Part shown: positions 36,473 through 45,910 of the stretch, one piece after another
Layout of the letters: each line of letters begins with the position of its first letter
How positions within the stretch are numbered: position 1 is the first letter of the stretch
Assembly (NCBI GenBank): GCA_025358115.1
Contig: JANYKQ010000058.1
Location: forward strand, 1-64,000
DNA: 64,000 bases
Source of the DNA: Methanomicrobiales archaeon
Lineage (GTDB): Archaea; Halobacteriota; Methanomicrobia; Methanomicrobiales; Methanospirillaceae
Reading direction: 5' to 3'
Translations under genes and position numbers: made by a program
Notes under the pieces: model-generated
The model's database searches: none
What the model saw: only the letters and a program-made list of their open reading frames with translations
What the model was told of the DNA's origin: nothing

Positions 36473-37726
36473 TCACTTCTTGACAAACGGGTTGAAGACA
36501 TTCTCGTAGATCATGTCGCTGCCGGTGTTGTGGAGCCGGCCACGCTCGGTCTTCTCCTCTGCATAGGCAAGGAGCGGGAGTTCCATGCTGACCCCCGGGA
36601 CATGGCCGAACATCTTCTCGAGCTCGACCTGCTGGGCGTGCATGAAGAGTGCATTGGGGATTTCCGCGGGGCAGACTTCCTCGCACTGGCCGCAGTTTAC
36701 GCAGGAATCTGCGATATGAGCGAACCGGATCAGGTGGAACATGAAGCTGACGGGCAGCTCGCCGGGCGGGACATAGGCCGGGTTCTTGGTCGTGCAGTCA
36801 ACGCAGTAACAGATCGGGCAGGCCTCAATACACCCGTAGCACTTGACACAGCGTGCAGTCTCGGCCATGATCTTCTTTAAGCGATCCTTGCCCTCGCCAA
36901 GTGCTTCGAAATCGTGTTTTCGCCACTTGTCGCCGAGCTTGAACATCGCACCTTCGACTTTGGCCCGGATCTCAAGACCCTTGGGAATTGCTGGCGCGGT
37001 TGCCATGATGCCCTTCTTGACGGCACCGTCAACAAGGTTTGCTCCCTTCTCGGAGCAGACTTCAACAAAGGTAGCTTTACCCGCCTTGTCGCCTATGACT
37101 CCCCAGTTACCACAGGCAAGGTCAGCCTGGCGTGGGATCTTCATCTTGCAGCGGCGGCAGTTGCTGCGCCGGCCATAGCCTGCCTCTTCGAGCTCGTCAA
37201 CGGAGATACCCTTGTGGCCTCCCTCAAACTCGATGATGAACTGGCCCTTGTCGATCTCTTCCTTGTGAACCGTTTCCGGATCAACGCCATACTTTTCACG
37301 GATCATCTTGCGGGCAACGACCGGGCTGACCGATCCTCCGCAGTTGACCCCGATCATGATGATGTTGTCGAGGTTGATCTGCTTGCGCTTGGCCAGTTCG
37401 TAGAACGCCATTGCATCGCAGCCCTTGACGGTAACACCGATCTTCTTGTCCTGTGCCCCGTCAAGGTATTTCTTGACCAGTTTGGGCAGCAGGAGCGTTC
37501 CGCAGTGGAGCGAACCGGCAGTCCTGACAAGATCATTGGGGTCCGTGATGATGACCGGTTTTGCATCGTAGAGGTCAACACCCTTGGTCACTGCAAGGAC
37601 AGCGTCAACCATCTTGGATTCAAGGGCATACTTCCAGAGGGAAGTTACTGCGCCCCCAAGCTCGGCCTTCTTCTGTATCTCGGCATCGTTGGTCCATGCG
37701 TAAAGCATATCGCCTTTCTTTGTCAT
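36473..37726 (-). CDS. fdhB: F420-dependent formate dehydrogenase subunit beta, copy 1
   Basis: 417 residues. FrhB/FdhB-family flavoprotein that passes electrons from FdhA to F420. The N-terminal half carries the F420/flavin domain (GVNCGGSVSPVVARK; RRSNCRRCKMKIPRQADLACG). The C-terminal half has two ferredoxin motifs (CVKCYGCIEACP and CVNCGQCEEVCP). Compared with copy 2 it has about 35 extra C-terminal residues. Two nt after fdhA. Confidence 0.94.
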   Translation of the reverse strand: MTKKGDMLYAWTNDAEIQKKAELGGAVTSLWKYALESKMVDAVLAVTKGVDLYDAKPVIITDPNDLVRTAGSLHCGTLLLPKLVKKYLDGAQDKKIGVTVKGCDAMAFYELAKRKQINLDNIIMIGVNCGGSVSPVVARKMIREKYGVDPETVHKEEIDKGQFIIEFEGGHKGISVDELEEAGYGRRSNCRRCKMKIPRQADLACGNWGVIGDKAGKATFVEVCSEKGANLVDGAVKKGIMATAPAIPKGLEIRAKVEGAMFKLGDKWRKHDFEALGEGKDRLKKIMAETARCVKCYGCIEACPICYCVDCTTKNPAYVPPGELPVSFMFHLIRFAHIADSCVNCGQCEEVCPAEIPNALFMHAQQVELEKMFGHVPGVSMELPLLAYAEEKTERGRLHNTGSDMIYENVFNPFVKK

Positions 37727-37728
37727 GT

Positions 37729-39798
37729 TCAGGCCTCCTTGATCTTCTCAATCTTGACAGCACAGTGCTTGAGTTCCGGCATCTTGGAGAGCGGATCGAG
37801 TGCGGTGTTGGTGAGGTCGTTTGCGCCATGCTCAAAGTGCATGGGCATGAAGATCACTTTCGGGGCCACATCGTCGGTCACGCGTGCTATGGCAATGGAT
37901 TCGCCACGGCGGCTTGTTACCTTGACCTTCTCGTATGGCTTGATCCCAAGTTCCTTTGCATCCAGCGTGTTCATCTGCATGTAGTTTTCCGGCACATCGT
38001 TGTGCAGGGTCGGGCTCCGGTCGGTCTGGGTCCTGGTGTGATAGTGGAAGATGATACGGCCGGTCATCATGGTGAACGGGTACTCTGCGTCAGCAACTTC
38101 TGCGGGCGGACGGTACTCGAGGCCGAACATGGTTCCCTTGCCATCGGCAGCGGAGAACTTTCCTATGTGGAGGATTGGAGTTCCCGGGTGCTCGATGGTC
38201 GGGCAGGGCCAGTGGACCGATTCGGGTTTCTCCATCTTCTCGTAGGTTACACCGAACTGACCCGGAGTGACTGCGCGCATGTCGTCCCAGACATCTTTCG
38301 CGGTCTTCCAGTCAAAGCCCTTGAGGCCCATCTTCTTTGCGAGCAGGCTGATGATTTCCCAGTCGTACTTCGACTCGCCGGGACCGTTGACGGCCTTCCT
38401 TACACGGTTGACACGGCGCTCGCCGCTGGTGAATGTGCCGTCCTTCTCGGCAAAGCAGGTGCCGGGCAGGACAACGTCTGCATATTCGCAGCTCTCATTC
38501 CAGTAAATATCCTGGATAACGAGGAAGTCGAGCTTGTCAAGGGATCTCCTGACGTGGTTCGAATCGGGGTAGGAAACCACGGGGTTCAGGCCGAGGATAT
38601 ACATCGCCTTGATCGGGTCACCGCACTGGGTGATCTGTTCGGTTAAGGTGACCCCATACCAGTCGGGCAGGGAACCTTCTTTCATGAACCATGCCTTCTC
38701 CATCTTGGCACGGTTCTCGGGGACGGCAACTGCCTGGTAGCCTGAGAAGACGTTCGGGTATGCACCCATGTCGCAGGCGCCCTGCACATTGTTCTGTCCC
38801 CTGAGCGGGTTGACACCGACACCGGGGCGTCCGACATTGCCGGTGAGCAGCGCGAGGTTACCCATGGACCGGACATTGTCGGTACCGGTGGTTAACTCGG
38901 TGATGCCGAGGCAGTAGATGATGACCGCGTTCTTTGCATTTGCATACTGGCGGGCAAACTCCTGGACTGTCGCGAGCGGGACACCGTGGATCTTTTCACA
39001 GTCGGCATAGTTCTCGACGGTCTTCTTGAGGTCCTCGAAACCTTTTGTCCGTTCCTTGATGTACTCCTTGTCCTCAAGGCCTTCCTTGATGATCCAGTAC
39101 ATCATGGAGTTTGCAAGTGCAATGTGGGTCGACGGGTTAAACCGGATGAACTTGTCAGCAAGACGTGCAGTCGGGCTGAACCGGGGGTCAACAACAATGA
39201 TCGGAGTGCCCTTCTTCTTGGCCTGCATGACGCGGCGGGCAGCCAGCGGGTGGGCCTCAACGGCGTTGGAACCCCACATGACGATGAGGTCAGAGTTCAG
39301 GACATCTTCGAACGGGTTGGTGGCAGCACCGGAACCGAACGAGAGCGAGAGACCGGCAACGGACGGGCCGTGGCAGATACGGGCACAGTTGTCAACGTTA
39401 TTGGTCTGGAAAGCCACACGGGCCCACTTCTGCAGTGCGTAGCAGTCCTCATTGACGGTTCGGCACGAGGTGTGGAAACCCAGCGCCCGGGGGCCGCCCT
39501 GTTTGTGAGCCTCTGAGAATTTCTGCGTAATCAGATCAATGGCTTCGTCCCACGAGGCTTCCTCGAACTTGTCGCCCTTCTTGATGAGGGGCTTGGTCAG
39601 CCGGCCGGGCTTCTGGACCGTTTCCCAGCAGGTCGTACCCTTAGGGCAGAGCTTGCCTTCGTTGATCGGAGACCGCTTGTACGGTTCGACACCAACGAGT
39701 TCATTCCCGTTGGATACGAGGTTCAGGCCGCAGCCAACCCCGCAGTAGGGACAGGTCGTTGCTGTGTACTTTAGAGAATCCTTATTTAGTTCGCTCAT
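37729..39798 (-). CDS. fdhA: F420-dependent formate dehydrogenase subunit alpha, copy 1 (Cys type)
   Basis: 689 residues. Bis-molybdopterin oxidoreductase that oxidises formate. C16, C19, C23 and C51 bind a [4Fe-4S] cluster. The metal ligand is C142 followed by the catalytic H143 (ARICHGPS), so it is not a selenoprotein. The C-terminal domain (TQTDRSPTLHNDVPE) is the dinucleotide-binding barrel. The promoter lies about 110 nt upstream in the conserved block at 39879-39938. Most of its length is nearly identical to copy 2. Confidence 0.95.
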   Translation of the reverse strand: MSELNKDSLKYTATTCPYCGVGCGLNLVSNGNELVGVEPYKRSPINEGKLCPKGTTCWETVQKPGRLTKPLIKKGDKFEEASWDEAIDLITQKFSEAHKQGGPRALGFHTSCRTVNEDCYALQKWARVAFQTNNVDNCARICHGPSVAGLSLSFGSGAATNPFEDVLNSDLIVMWGSNAVEAHPLAARRVMQAKKKGTPIIVVDPRFSPTARLADKFIRFNPSTHIALANSMMYWIIKEGLEDKEYIKERTKGFEDLKKTVENYADCEKIHGVPLATVQEFARQYANAKNAVIIYCLGITELTTGTDNVRSMGNLALLTGNVGRPGVGVNPLRGQNNVQGACDMGAYPNVFSGYQAVAVPENRAKMEKAWFMKEGSLPDWYGVTLTEQITQCGDPIKAMYILGLNPVVSYPDSNHVRRSLDKLDFLVIQDIYWNESCEYADVVLPGTCFAEKDGTFTSGERRVNRVRKAVNGPGESKYDWEIISLLAKKMGLKGFDWKTAKDVWDDMRAVTPGQFGVTYEKMEKPESVHWPCPTIEHPGTPILHIGKFSAADGKGTMFGLEYRPPAEVADAEYPFTMMTGRIIFHYHTRTQTDRSPTLHNDVPENYMQMNTLDAKELGIKPYEKVKVTSRRGESIAIARVTDDVAPKVIFMPMHFEHGANDLTNTALDPLSKMPELKHCAVKIEKIKEA

Positions 39799-39878
39799 GT
39801 TCTATCACCATAATTGCCACAGATGCTTCCGTTCCAAAAACGGTCGAAGCGCTCTGCACAGACATGACTGGCTACCCG

Positions 39879-39938
39879 CAAAATCTGTTAACTACTTTTG
39901 CTTGATTATTGATCTCTGTAAACACCATATTTATGCAT
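39879..39938 (-). promoter_or_regulatory. Conserved fdhA promoter block, copy 1
   Basis: Shares most positions with 44659-44718: aaaatNtgttaa, ttttgcttgatta, gtaaaNacc and ccNtatNtatgcatt. Read on the minus strand it contains a TATA box (gcataaatatgg) followed by the conserved stretch. The surrounding intergenic DNA (39799-40078) is otherwise diverged. Confidence 0.7.
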
Positions 39939-40078
39939 TTTGAAAAACCTCTCTTAATTGGTGATTATCTGGGGGTTTTTACGATTCCTGACAATTATTA
40001 TCGGAAGAAATTAAGTGCAGTTGTTACTCCGGAATTCCTTCCGCGCAGATCAGAACAATCTATAACGGAGCGATCCTG

Positions 40079-40636
40079 GTGAGGTTACGTCCCCTGCCTC
40101 CGATGCTCATCAATATTGTACAGACAGCACTCCTGGTATGTGACGGAACGGAATATTTTGTCGGTGGAGAATGCGTTTCGTGCGGGGGAACCTTGTCGGG
40201 CTATGACACTCGGGTGAAAAGGTTTGCAATTCTGTCTGAAGATGAAGGTGACCCCTGGGTAGAGGTCCTCCTCCACCGGGCATACTGCCGGGCCTGCGGG
40301 CGAATATGGATGCCGGAGGAACCGTTCTATCCCAGGACCCGGATTGGATCGCCGGTCGTTGATCTCTGCCGGGCCTTCTCCACAACAATGTCCTGCGGGC
40401 AGGTTTCCCGGCGTCTCGGCCAGATGGGGATTACGGTCGATCGCTGGAGTGTAAGGTCCTATTGCTCTCTTTCCAATGCCCCGCCACCCACAGTTGCGGC
40501 CTTCGGTATGAATGTCCCGGTCTCGTTAATCTCGCTCTCCTCTCTTGCCGGAACCCTGCGTGAAGGAAGTACTGCCCGGGGCGAGGATGTGCTCATTGCG
40601 TGCAATTATCCCTCTCGTAATCGATACCCCCACTAG
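40079..40636 (+). CDS. Zinc-ribbon/HTH-like protein divergent from fdhA, copy 1 (C-terminally truncated)
   Basis: 185 residues from GTG 40079, with CGGAG about 9 nt upstream. Two Cys pairs, CVSCGG and YCRACG, form a zinc-ribbon-like site. PRTRIGSPVVDLCRAFSTTMSCGQVSRRLGQMGITVDRWSV looks like a helix-turn-helix of transposase type. It aligns from its first residue with 44840-45607 but ends about 65 residues earlier. Similarity to the rest (PTRIYLHR-type sequence) continues in another frame after the stop, so a frameshift probably truncated it. Its position suggests regulation of fdhAB (inference). Confidence 0.75.
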   Translation: MRLRPLPPMLINIVQTALLVCDGTEYFVGGECVSCGGTLSGYDTRVKRFAILSEDEGDPWVEVLLHRAYCRACGRIWMPEEPFYPRTRIGSPVVDLCRAFSTTMSCGQVSRRLGQMGITVDRWSVRSYCSLSNAPPPTVAAFGMNVPVSLISLSSLAGTLREGSTARGEDVLIACNYPSRNRYPH

Positions 40637-40773
40637 AATTTACCTGCACAGGACACGAGGCGAGTTGTGTCCCGGTATTTTCTTTTGTACGAAAAAAAAA
40701 TTATTCTTGAGAGAGAGTTCCCCTGCCCCACTCCTGGGATAGTTGTTTCCTGTAAAAAATTTTGATGGTAATG

Positions 40774-41235
40774 TTACACCCAGACGTTTTCGGGGAACGC
40801 CATATTGGTGTAGATATCTTCCAGTCGTGCCTTATGACCCCGCTCCATGTTTGCCAGCTGGGAAAAGAGCAACTGCGTTTCGGTGTCCTCTGCAGCTGCG
40901 GCAAGCTGGGTATACATCTGCATGGCTTCCAGTTCCTTCCTGATGGCAAGGACCAGGCCTTCGAGCGGCTTTAAGTCCGCTGTCAGCTTGGGAGACGGGA
41001 GTGTATCCCCGACCTTGTAGTCATGCCCTGCAGCGAATTTCATCTTGCTGAAGTCTTTTGTCAGGAAAGCTGTTAAAAACTCACGGTGTTTTTTCTCCTC
41101 ACCGGCGAGTTCATCAAAGAGGTCTTTTAACACCTTGTCTTTTACCTTGTCGGCAATAGTGCGATAGAATGTGTATGCTTCCACTTCCCTGTCGATTGCT
41201 GTTGCAATAATCTTCTTTGCATCTTCTGCTTTCAT
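40774..41235 (-). CDS. Rubrerythrin-like ferritin-fold protein
   Basis: 153 residues. Diiron four-helix protein with paired motifs EVEAYTFYRTIAD, EEKKHREFL, ELEAMQMYTQLA and ERGHKARLE. There is no C-terminal rubredoxin domain, so it is the ferritin-like (rubrerythrin core) form and would need an external electron donor, perhaps the rubredoxin-like protein of this window. Expected role in peroxide or oxygen defence, sitting between the two oxygen-sensitive fdh modules. Confidence 0.85.
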   Translation of the reverse strand: MKAEDAKKIIATAIDREVEAYTFYRTIADKVKDKVLKDLFDELAGEEKKHREFLTAFLTKDFSKMKFAAGHDYKVGDTLPSPKLTADLKPLEGLVLAIRKELEAMQMYTQLAAAAEDTETQLLFSQLANMERGHKARLEDIYTNMAFPENVWV

Positions 41236-41349
41236 GGTTTTTAATCATCTCCATTGAGAAATTTTGTTTTGCTCAACCGGTTCGTCCGGATACGGGTTCA
41301 ACCTTTTTTTACCGGAACGGGACGGATTAAGAAAGTCCACCGGTAAAAA

Positions 41350-42501
41350 TTAATTGGTGTAAGCTGACTTCCCCAGCTTGGGTTCGAATAACCGGTCTTC
41401 TTCCGTACGGATTGCATGGGAGAAGAGGGCCAGTGGAATCTCTGACGGGCACAGCTCTTCGCACTGCCCGCAGTTGATACACGAGTCAGCGATGTGGGCA
41501 AACCGGCGCAGGTGGAACATCTGGTCTGCCGGAAGCACTCCCGGGCGGATCATGAGCGAGGGCTGCTTGAACTTGTCAGCAAGGGTGACACAGACCGGGC
41601 ACTTGTCGATACATGAGTAGCATTTCATGCAGCGGCTGGTCTCCTTTGCAATGGTCTCCCAGAGAACAGGTGCGAGTGCCTCGAAATCGTGCTTTCGCCA
41701 CTTGTCACCGAGCTTGTACATTGCGCCTTCGACCTTGGCACGGATCTCGATCCCTTTGGGATTTGCCGGTTCCGTGGAAAGTTTCTTTGCGGCAACCGCT
41801 TTTGAGAGGAGGGTTGCACCCTTCTCGGAACAGATCTCAACAAAGGTCGCCTTTCCGGCCTTGTCTCCGATAACTCCCCAGTTCCCGCAGGCAAGGTCTG
41901 CCTGGCGGGGGATCTTTACCTTGCAGCGGCGGCAGTTGGACCTGCGGCCATAGCCGGCCTCTTCGAGTTCATCGACAGAGATACCCTTGTGGCCTCCCTC
42001 GTACTCGATGATGAACTGGCCCTTGTCGATCTCTTCTTTGGTTACCTTGTTCGGGTCAACACCATACTTGTCGGTGATCATCCTGCGGGCCGTGACCGGG
42101 CTTACCGATCCTCCGCAGTTGACACCGATCATGACGATGTTGTCCAGGTTTACCAGCTTGCGTTTTGCAAGTTCAAGGACGCCCATCATGTCGCAGCCCT
42201 TGACAACCATGCCGATCTTCTTACCGGCCAGCTTGGGCGCGTACTCTGTCACCAGTTTCGAGAGAAGGATCGTTCCGCAGTGGAGCGAACCGGCGCACTG
42301 GTCGAGAGCCTTTGGGTCGGTAACGATAACCGGAACTGCGTCGTACAGGTCGACACCCCGGGTAACGGCAATCACTGCATCAACGGTCTTGCTCTCGAGT
42401 GCATACTTCAGCAGCTCGGTAACCGCACCGCCGCATTCTGCCTTCTTTGCCAGGTTGGCATCGTTGGTCCATGCATAGAGCATTTCGCCTTTCTTTGCCA
42501 T
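41350..42501 (-). CDS. fdhB: F420-dependent formate dehydrogenase subunit beta, copy 2
   Basis: 383 residues, same architecture as copy 1 (GVNCGGSVSPVTARR; RRSNCRRCKVKIPRQADLACG; CMKCYSCIDKCP; CINCGQCEELCP), but with a shorter C terminus ending in KLGKSAYTN. It lies 5 nt after fdhA copy 2. Divergence from copy 1 is greater here than in the alpha subunits. Confidence 0.94.
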   Translation of the reverse strand: MAKKGEMLYAWTNDANLAKKAECGGAVTELLKYALESKTVDAVIAVTRGVDLYDAVPVIVTDPKALDQCAGSLHCGTILLSKLVTEYAPKLAGKKIGMVVKGCDMMGVLELAKRKLVNLDNIVMIGVNCGGSVSPVTARRMITDKYGVDPNKVTKEEIDKGQFIIEYEGGHKGISVDELEEAGYGRRSNCRRCKVKIPRQADLACGNWGVIGDKAGKATFVEICSEKGATLLSKAVAAKKLSTEPANPKGIEIRAKVEGAMYKLGDKWRKHDFEALAPVLWETIAKETSRCMKCYSCIDKCPVCVTLADKFKQPSLMIRPGVLPADQMFHLRRFAHIADSCINCGQCEELCPSEIPLALFSHAIRTEEDRLFEPKLGKSAYTN

Positions 42502-42506
42502 GGTGT

Positions 42507-44573
42507 TCAGGCCTCCTTGATCTTTTCAACCGATACAGCACAGTGCTTGAGCTCAGGCATCTTGGAGAGCGGGTCGAGGGCGGTATTGGTGAGGTTGTTC
42601 ACACCCTGGGCAAAGTGCATTGCCATGAACAACACCTTCGGGGCAACATCGTCAGTCACGCGTGCAGTGGTGATGGTCTCGCCACGGCGGCTCTTCACCT
42701 TGATCTTCTCGCCATCCAGAATACCCATGCTCTTTGCATCTTCAGTATTGATCTGGATGTAGGACTCGGGCACTTCATAGTGCAGAACCGCACAGCGATC
42801 CGTCTGAGTCAGGGTGTGGTAGTGGAAGAGCACACGCCCGGTCATAAGGGTGAACGGGTATTGTGCATCAGCAACTTCTGCCGGTTGTTTGTACTCGAGA
42901 CCAAACATGGTCCCCTTGCCATCGGCTGCAGAGAACTTTCCAATGTGGAGGATCGGAGTTCCCGGGTGCTCGATGGTCGGGCAGGGCCAGTGGACCGATT
43001 CGGGCTTCTCCATCTTCTCGTAGGTTACACCGAACTGGCCCGGGGTGACTGAACGCATATCGTCCCAGACATCCTTTGCCGTCTTCCAGTCAAAACCCTT
43101 GAGGCCCATCTTCTTTGCCAGCAGGCCGATGATCTCCCAGTCGTACTTCGATTCGCCGGGACCATCGACTGCCTTCCTTACACGGTTGACACGGCGTTCA
43201 CCGCTGGTGAAGGTGCCGTCTTTCTCGGCAAAGCAGGTGCCGGGCAGGACTACATCTGCGTATTCGCAGCTCTCGGTCCAGTAGATATCCTGGATAACGA
43301 GGAAGTCGAGTTTGTCAAGCGACCGCTTGACGTGGTTCGAGTCGGGGTAGGAGACAACCGGGTTCAGGCCAAGGATATACATCGCCTTGATCGGGTCGCC
43401 GCACTGGGTGATCTGCTCGGTTAACGTCACACCATACCAGTCGGGCAGGGACCCTTCCTTCATGAACCAGGCTTTCTCCATCTTGGCACGGTTCTCGGCA
43501 ACCGCTACTGCCTGGTAACCGGAGAAGACGTTCGGGTATGCACCCATGTCGCAGGCGCCCTGCACATTGTTCTGTCCACGGAGCGGGTTGACACCGACAC
43601 CAGGACGGCCGACATTGCCGGTGAGCAGTGCGAGGTTCCCCATGGACCGGACATTGTCCGTACCGGTGGTTAACTCGGTGATGCCGAGGCAATAGATGAT
43701 GACTGCATTCTTTGCCTTGGCATACTGGCGGGCAAACGTCTTGACGGTCTCGAGCGGGACACCGTGGATCTTTTCGCAGTCGGCATAGTTCTCAACTGTC
43801 TTTTTCAGGTCCTCAAAGCCTTTTGTCCGTTCCTTGATGTATTCCTTGTCCTCAAGGCCTTCCTTGATGATCCAGTACATCATGGAGTTCGCAAGCGCAA
43901 TGTGAGTCGACGGGGTGAACCGGATCCACTTGTCGGCAAGCCGTGCAGTTGCACTGAACCGCGGGTCAACCACGACAATCGGAATACCCTTCATCTTGGC
44001 CTGCATGACGCGGCGGCCGGCAAGCGGGTGGGCCTCGACTGCATTGGAGCCCCACATGACGATCAGGTCAGAGTTCAGGACATCCTCGAACGGGTTGGTG
44101 GCGGCACCGGAACCAAACGAGAGGGAGAGACCGGCAACAGACGGGCCGTGGCAGATACGCGCACAGTTGTCAACATTGTTGGTCTGGAACGCAACACGGG
44201 CCCACTTCTGCAATGCGTAGCAGTCCTCGTTGACCGTACGGCACGAGGTATGGAAACCCAGGGCACGGGGACCGAGCTTGTCGGAGGTCTCCTTGAACTT
44301 CTTTGCAACCAGGGTTATGGCTTCATCCCAGGAGGCTTTCTCGAACTTATCGTTCTTTTTTATCAGGGGATGGGTGAGCCGGTCGGGCTTCTGGACAGAT
44401 TCCCAGCAGCTTGCACCCTTCGGGCAGAGCTTGCCTTCGTTCACCGGGCTGCGCTTGTATGGTTCGACACCAACGAGTTTTCCGTCGCTGACTACGAGGT
44501 TGAGACCACAGCCCACCCCGCAGTACGGACAAGTCGTCGGTACATACTTAAGAGTACTCGAGTTATCTTGCAT
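42507..44573 (-). CDS. fdhA: F420-dependent formate dehydrogenase subunit alpha, copy 2 (Cys type)
   Basis: 688 residues. Same cluster motif (TTCPYCGVGCG) and Cys-His active site (ARICHGPS) as copy 1, with long identical stretches from about residue 105 to 560. N and C termini differ more (MQDNSSTLKYVPTT; EKIKVKSRRGETITT). That pattern suggests gene conversion or purifying selection on the core. The promoter block is at 44659-44718. Confidence 0.95.
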   Translation of the reverse strand: MQDNSSTLKYVPTTCPYCGVGCGLNLVVSDGKLVGVEPYKRSPVNEGKLCPKGASCWESVQKPDRLTHPLIKKNDKFEKASWDEAITLVAKKFKETSDKLGPRALGFHTSCRTVNEDCYALQKWARVAFQTNNVDNCARICHGPSVAGLSLSFGSGAATNPFEDVLNSDLIVMWGSNAVEAHPLAGRRVMQAKMKGIPIVVVDPRFSATARLADKWIRFTPSTHIALANSMMYWIIKEGLEDKEYIKERTKGFEDLKKTVENYADCEKIHGVPLETVKTFARQYAKAKNAVIIYCLGITELTTGTDNVRSMGNLALLTGNVGRPGVGVNPLRGQNNVQGACDMGAYPNVFSGYQAVAVAENRAKMEKAWFMKEGSLPDWYGVTLTEQITQCGDPIKAMYILGLNPVVSYPDSNHVKRSLDKLDFLVIQDIYWTESCEYADVVLPGTCFAEKDGTFTSGERRVNRVRKAVDGPGESKYDWEIIGLLAKKMGLKGFDWKTAKDVWDDMRSVTPGQFGVTYEKMEKPESVHWPCPTIEHPGTPILHIGKFSAADGKGTMFGLEYKQPAEVADAQYPFTLMTGRVLFHYHTLTQTDRCAVLHYEVPESYIQINTEDAKSMGILDGEKIKVKSRRGETITTARVTDDVAPKVLFMAMHFAQGVNNLTNTALDPLSKMPELKHCAVSVEKIKEA

Positions 44574-44658
44574 TCTATCACACCATTAACTTCACGGGGA
44601 GTCCCCGGCCAAAAATGACCAGAGCATCCGTGCACACACCTATGGATTTGATTCCAGC

Positions 44659-44718
44659 AAAATTTGTTAATCTATTTTGCTTGATTAACGATCATGGTAA
44701 ATACCTTATATATGCATT
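44659..44718 (-). promoter_or_regulatory. Conserved fdhA promoter block, copy 2
   Basis: Counterpart of 39879-39938 (aaaatttgttaa, ttttgcttgatta, gtaaatacc, cttatatatgcatt). The minus strand reads gcatatataagg, a better TATA box than copy 1. Lies about 85-145 nt before fdhA. Confidence 0.7.
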
Positions 44719-44839
44719 ATCATATTATCGTAAAAATGGGGATCGCTTTGGGGCGGACATGACCGCCCGTTATAACGGACGCGGTTACCATGAATGGACA
44801 TTACGAGAGGGATCATAAAAACCGGGCAAGAGCAGTTCT

Positions 44840-45607
44840 ATGAGAATACGTAAGATCCATCCCATAATCACCGGAATAATCCATACCGCGCTCCGGACCT
44901 GTGAGGGGGTCCGGTTTCATCCCGGTCCCGTATGCAGCTCCTGTGGCAGCCACTTGTCCGGGTATGACGAACGGAAGAAACGGTTTGCAATCCTGCTGGA
45001 AGACGAAATATCCCGTCCGCTGCATATCATCATCCAGCGCTCATACTGCCACAACTGCGGTATGATTGCCGTTCCGGAGGAACCCTTTTACCCGGGCACA
45101 CGGATTGGATCACCGGTCGTGGATCTCTGCCGGTCCCTCTCTTCAACCATGCCGTACTCCCGTGTCTCAACGTACCTGGAGATGATGGGGGTACAGGTCA
45201 ATCGCTGGAGTGCCCGGCATTATTCCTGCACGCCGTTGCCGGAAGTGCCGGCAGTGGAATTATTCGGTATACAGCTCCCCCATTCAATCATCTCCCTCTC
45301 GGTGCTCAGCGTTTCACTTGAGATGCCGAGAGCACCGGGTATGGAGGAGATCCTTGCCGCATGCAATTATCCGTCCATCCCGTTCAGTACACGCATCCAC
45401 AGGGATAAAAACGCTGCTCAGCCCCTCGACCGGGAGAAACAGCAGAAAATCATCGACGGATTCGTGAAAAGGTTTCCCCGTTATCAGGTCCTTGTCTTTA
45501 TCTGCTTCTGGATTCTTGCAAACCTGTATTCCGGTACTGCATCGTATTTCCCCACAGAATTTCTCGGGTACCCCGGGCTGGAGGTAGAAGAACTATCAAT
45601 ATATTGA
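44840..45607 (+). CDS. Zinc-ribbon/HTH-like protein divergent from fdhA, copy 2 (full length)
   Basis: 255 residues. CSSCGS and YCHNCG pairs, then a GTRIGSPVVDLCRSLSSTM helix-turn-helix-like segment identical in layout to copy 1. The C-terminal part (PLDREKQQKIIDGFVKRFPR, then the hydrophobic YQVLVFICFWILANLY) is absent from copy 1. The zinc-ribbon plus HTH layout resembles transposase N termini, but no DDE catalytic domain follows. A domesticated regulator is more likely than an active transposase (inference). Confidence 0.75.
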   Translation: MRIRKIHPIITGIIHTALRTCEGVRFHPGPVCSSCGSHLSGYDERKKRFAILLEDEISRPLHIIIQRSYCHNCGMIAVPEEPFYPGTRIGSPVVDLCRSLSSTMPYSRVSTYLEMMGVQVNRWSARHYSCTPLPEVPAVELFGIQLPHSIISLSVLSVSLEMPRAPGMEEILAACNYPSIPFSTRIHRDKNAAQPLDREKQQKIIDGFVKRFPRYQVLVFICFWILANLYSGTASYFPTEFLGYPGLEVEELSIY

Positions 45608-45910
45608 TCGGGTGAATGCAGTTTTTTAGTACACCGGTGTTGATCATTGAAGTTTTTGTTTTTCAGGAAATGGATGCCAGTGCTCCGGGCAGTATTAAAA
45701 AGCCAAAGTTCGCGCTCTCCAGCAGGTTTTCTGTAACAGACTTAATAACTTTTTTTGCCGCCTATTCCCAAAAGCTCCGGTAATTAAGCTCTATCCTGCA
45801 GGTTCAGACAACGGTTCAGGAAATCACCGGTATAATATCCCGGATCCCGCATCTATCAAAATAAGTTACTTTTCATAACATGTTTATCATTTGATAGGTA
45901 ATGTAGGATC
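45608..45910. other. Gene-free leader of the FwdE-family gene
   Basis: No gene seen. T-rich tracts near 45616-45660 and 45748, then AT-rich promoter-like DNA (gtttatcatttgatagg) just before 45911. Confidence 0.35.

Noticed and set aside
36914..38646. Long plus-strand frames (356 and 361 codons) opposite fdhB/fdhA copy 1
   Set aside because: Equivalent frames appear opposite copy 2 because the copies are similar. Both lie inside clear fdh genes.
44615..44818. 67-codon plus frame between fdhA copy 2 and the zinc-ribbon gene
   Set aside because: It covers the conserved promoter block, which explains the conservation better than coding does.
40079..45607. Zinc-ribbon/HTH genes as active transposases
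   Set aside because: No DDE/DEDD catalytic domain, no terminal inverted repeats, and both copies are tied to fdh modules.
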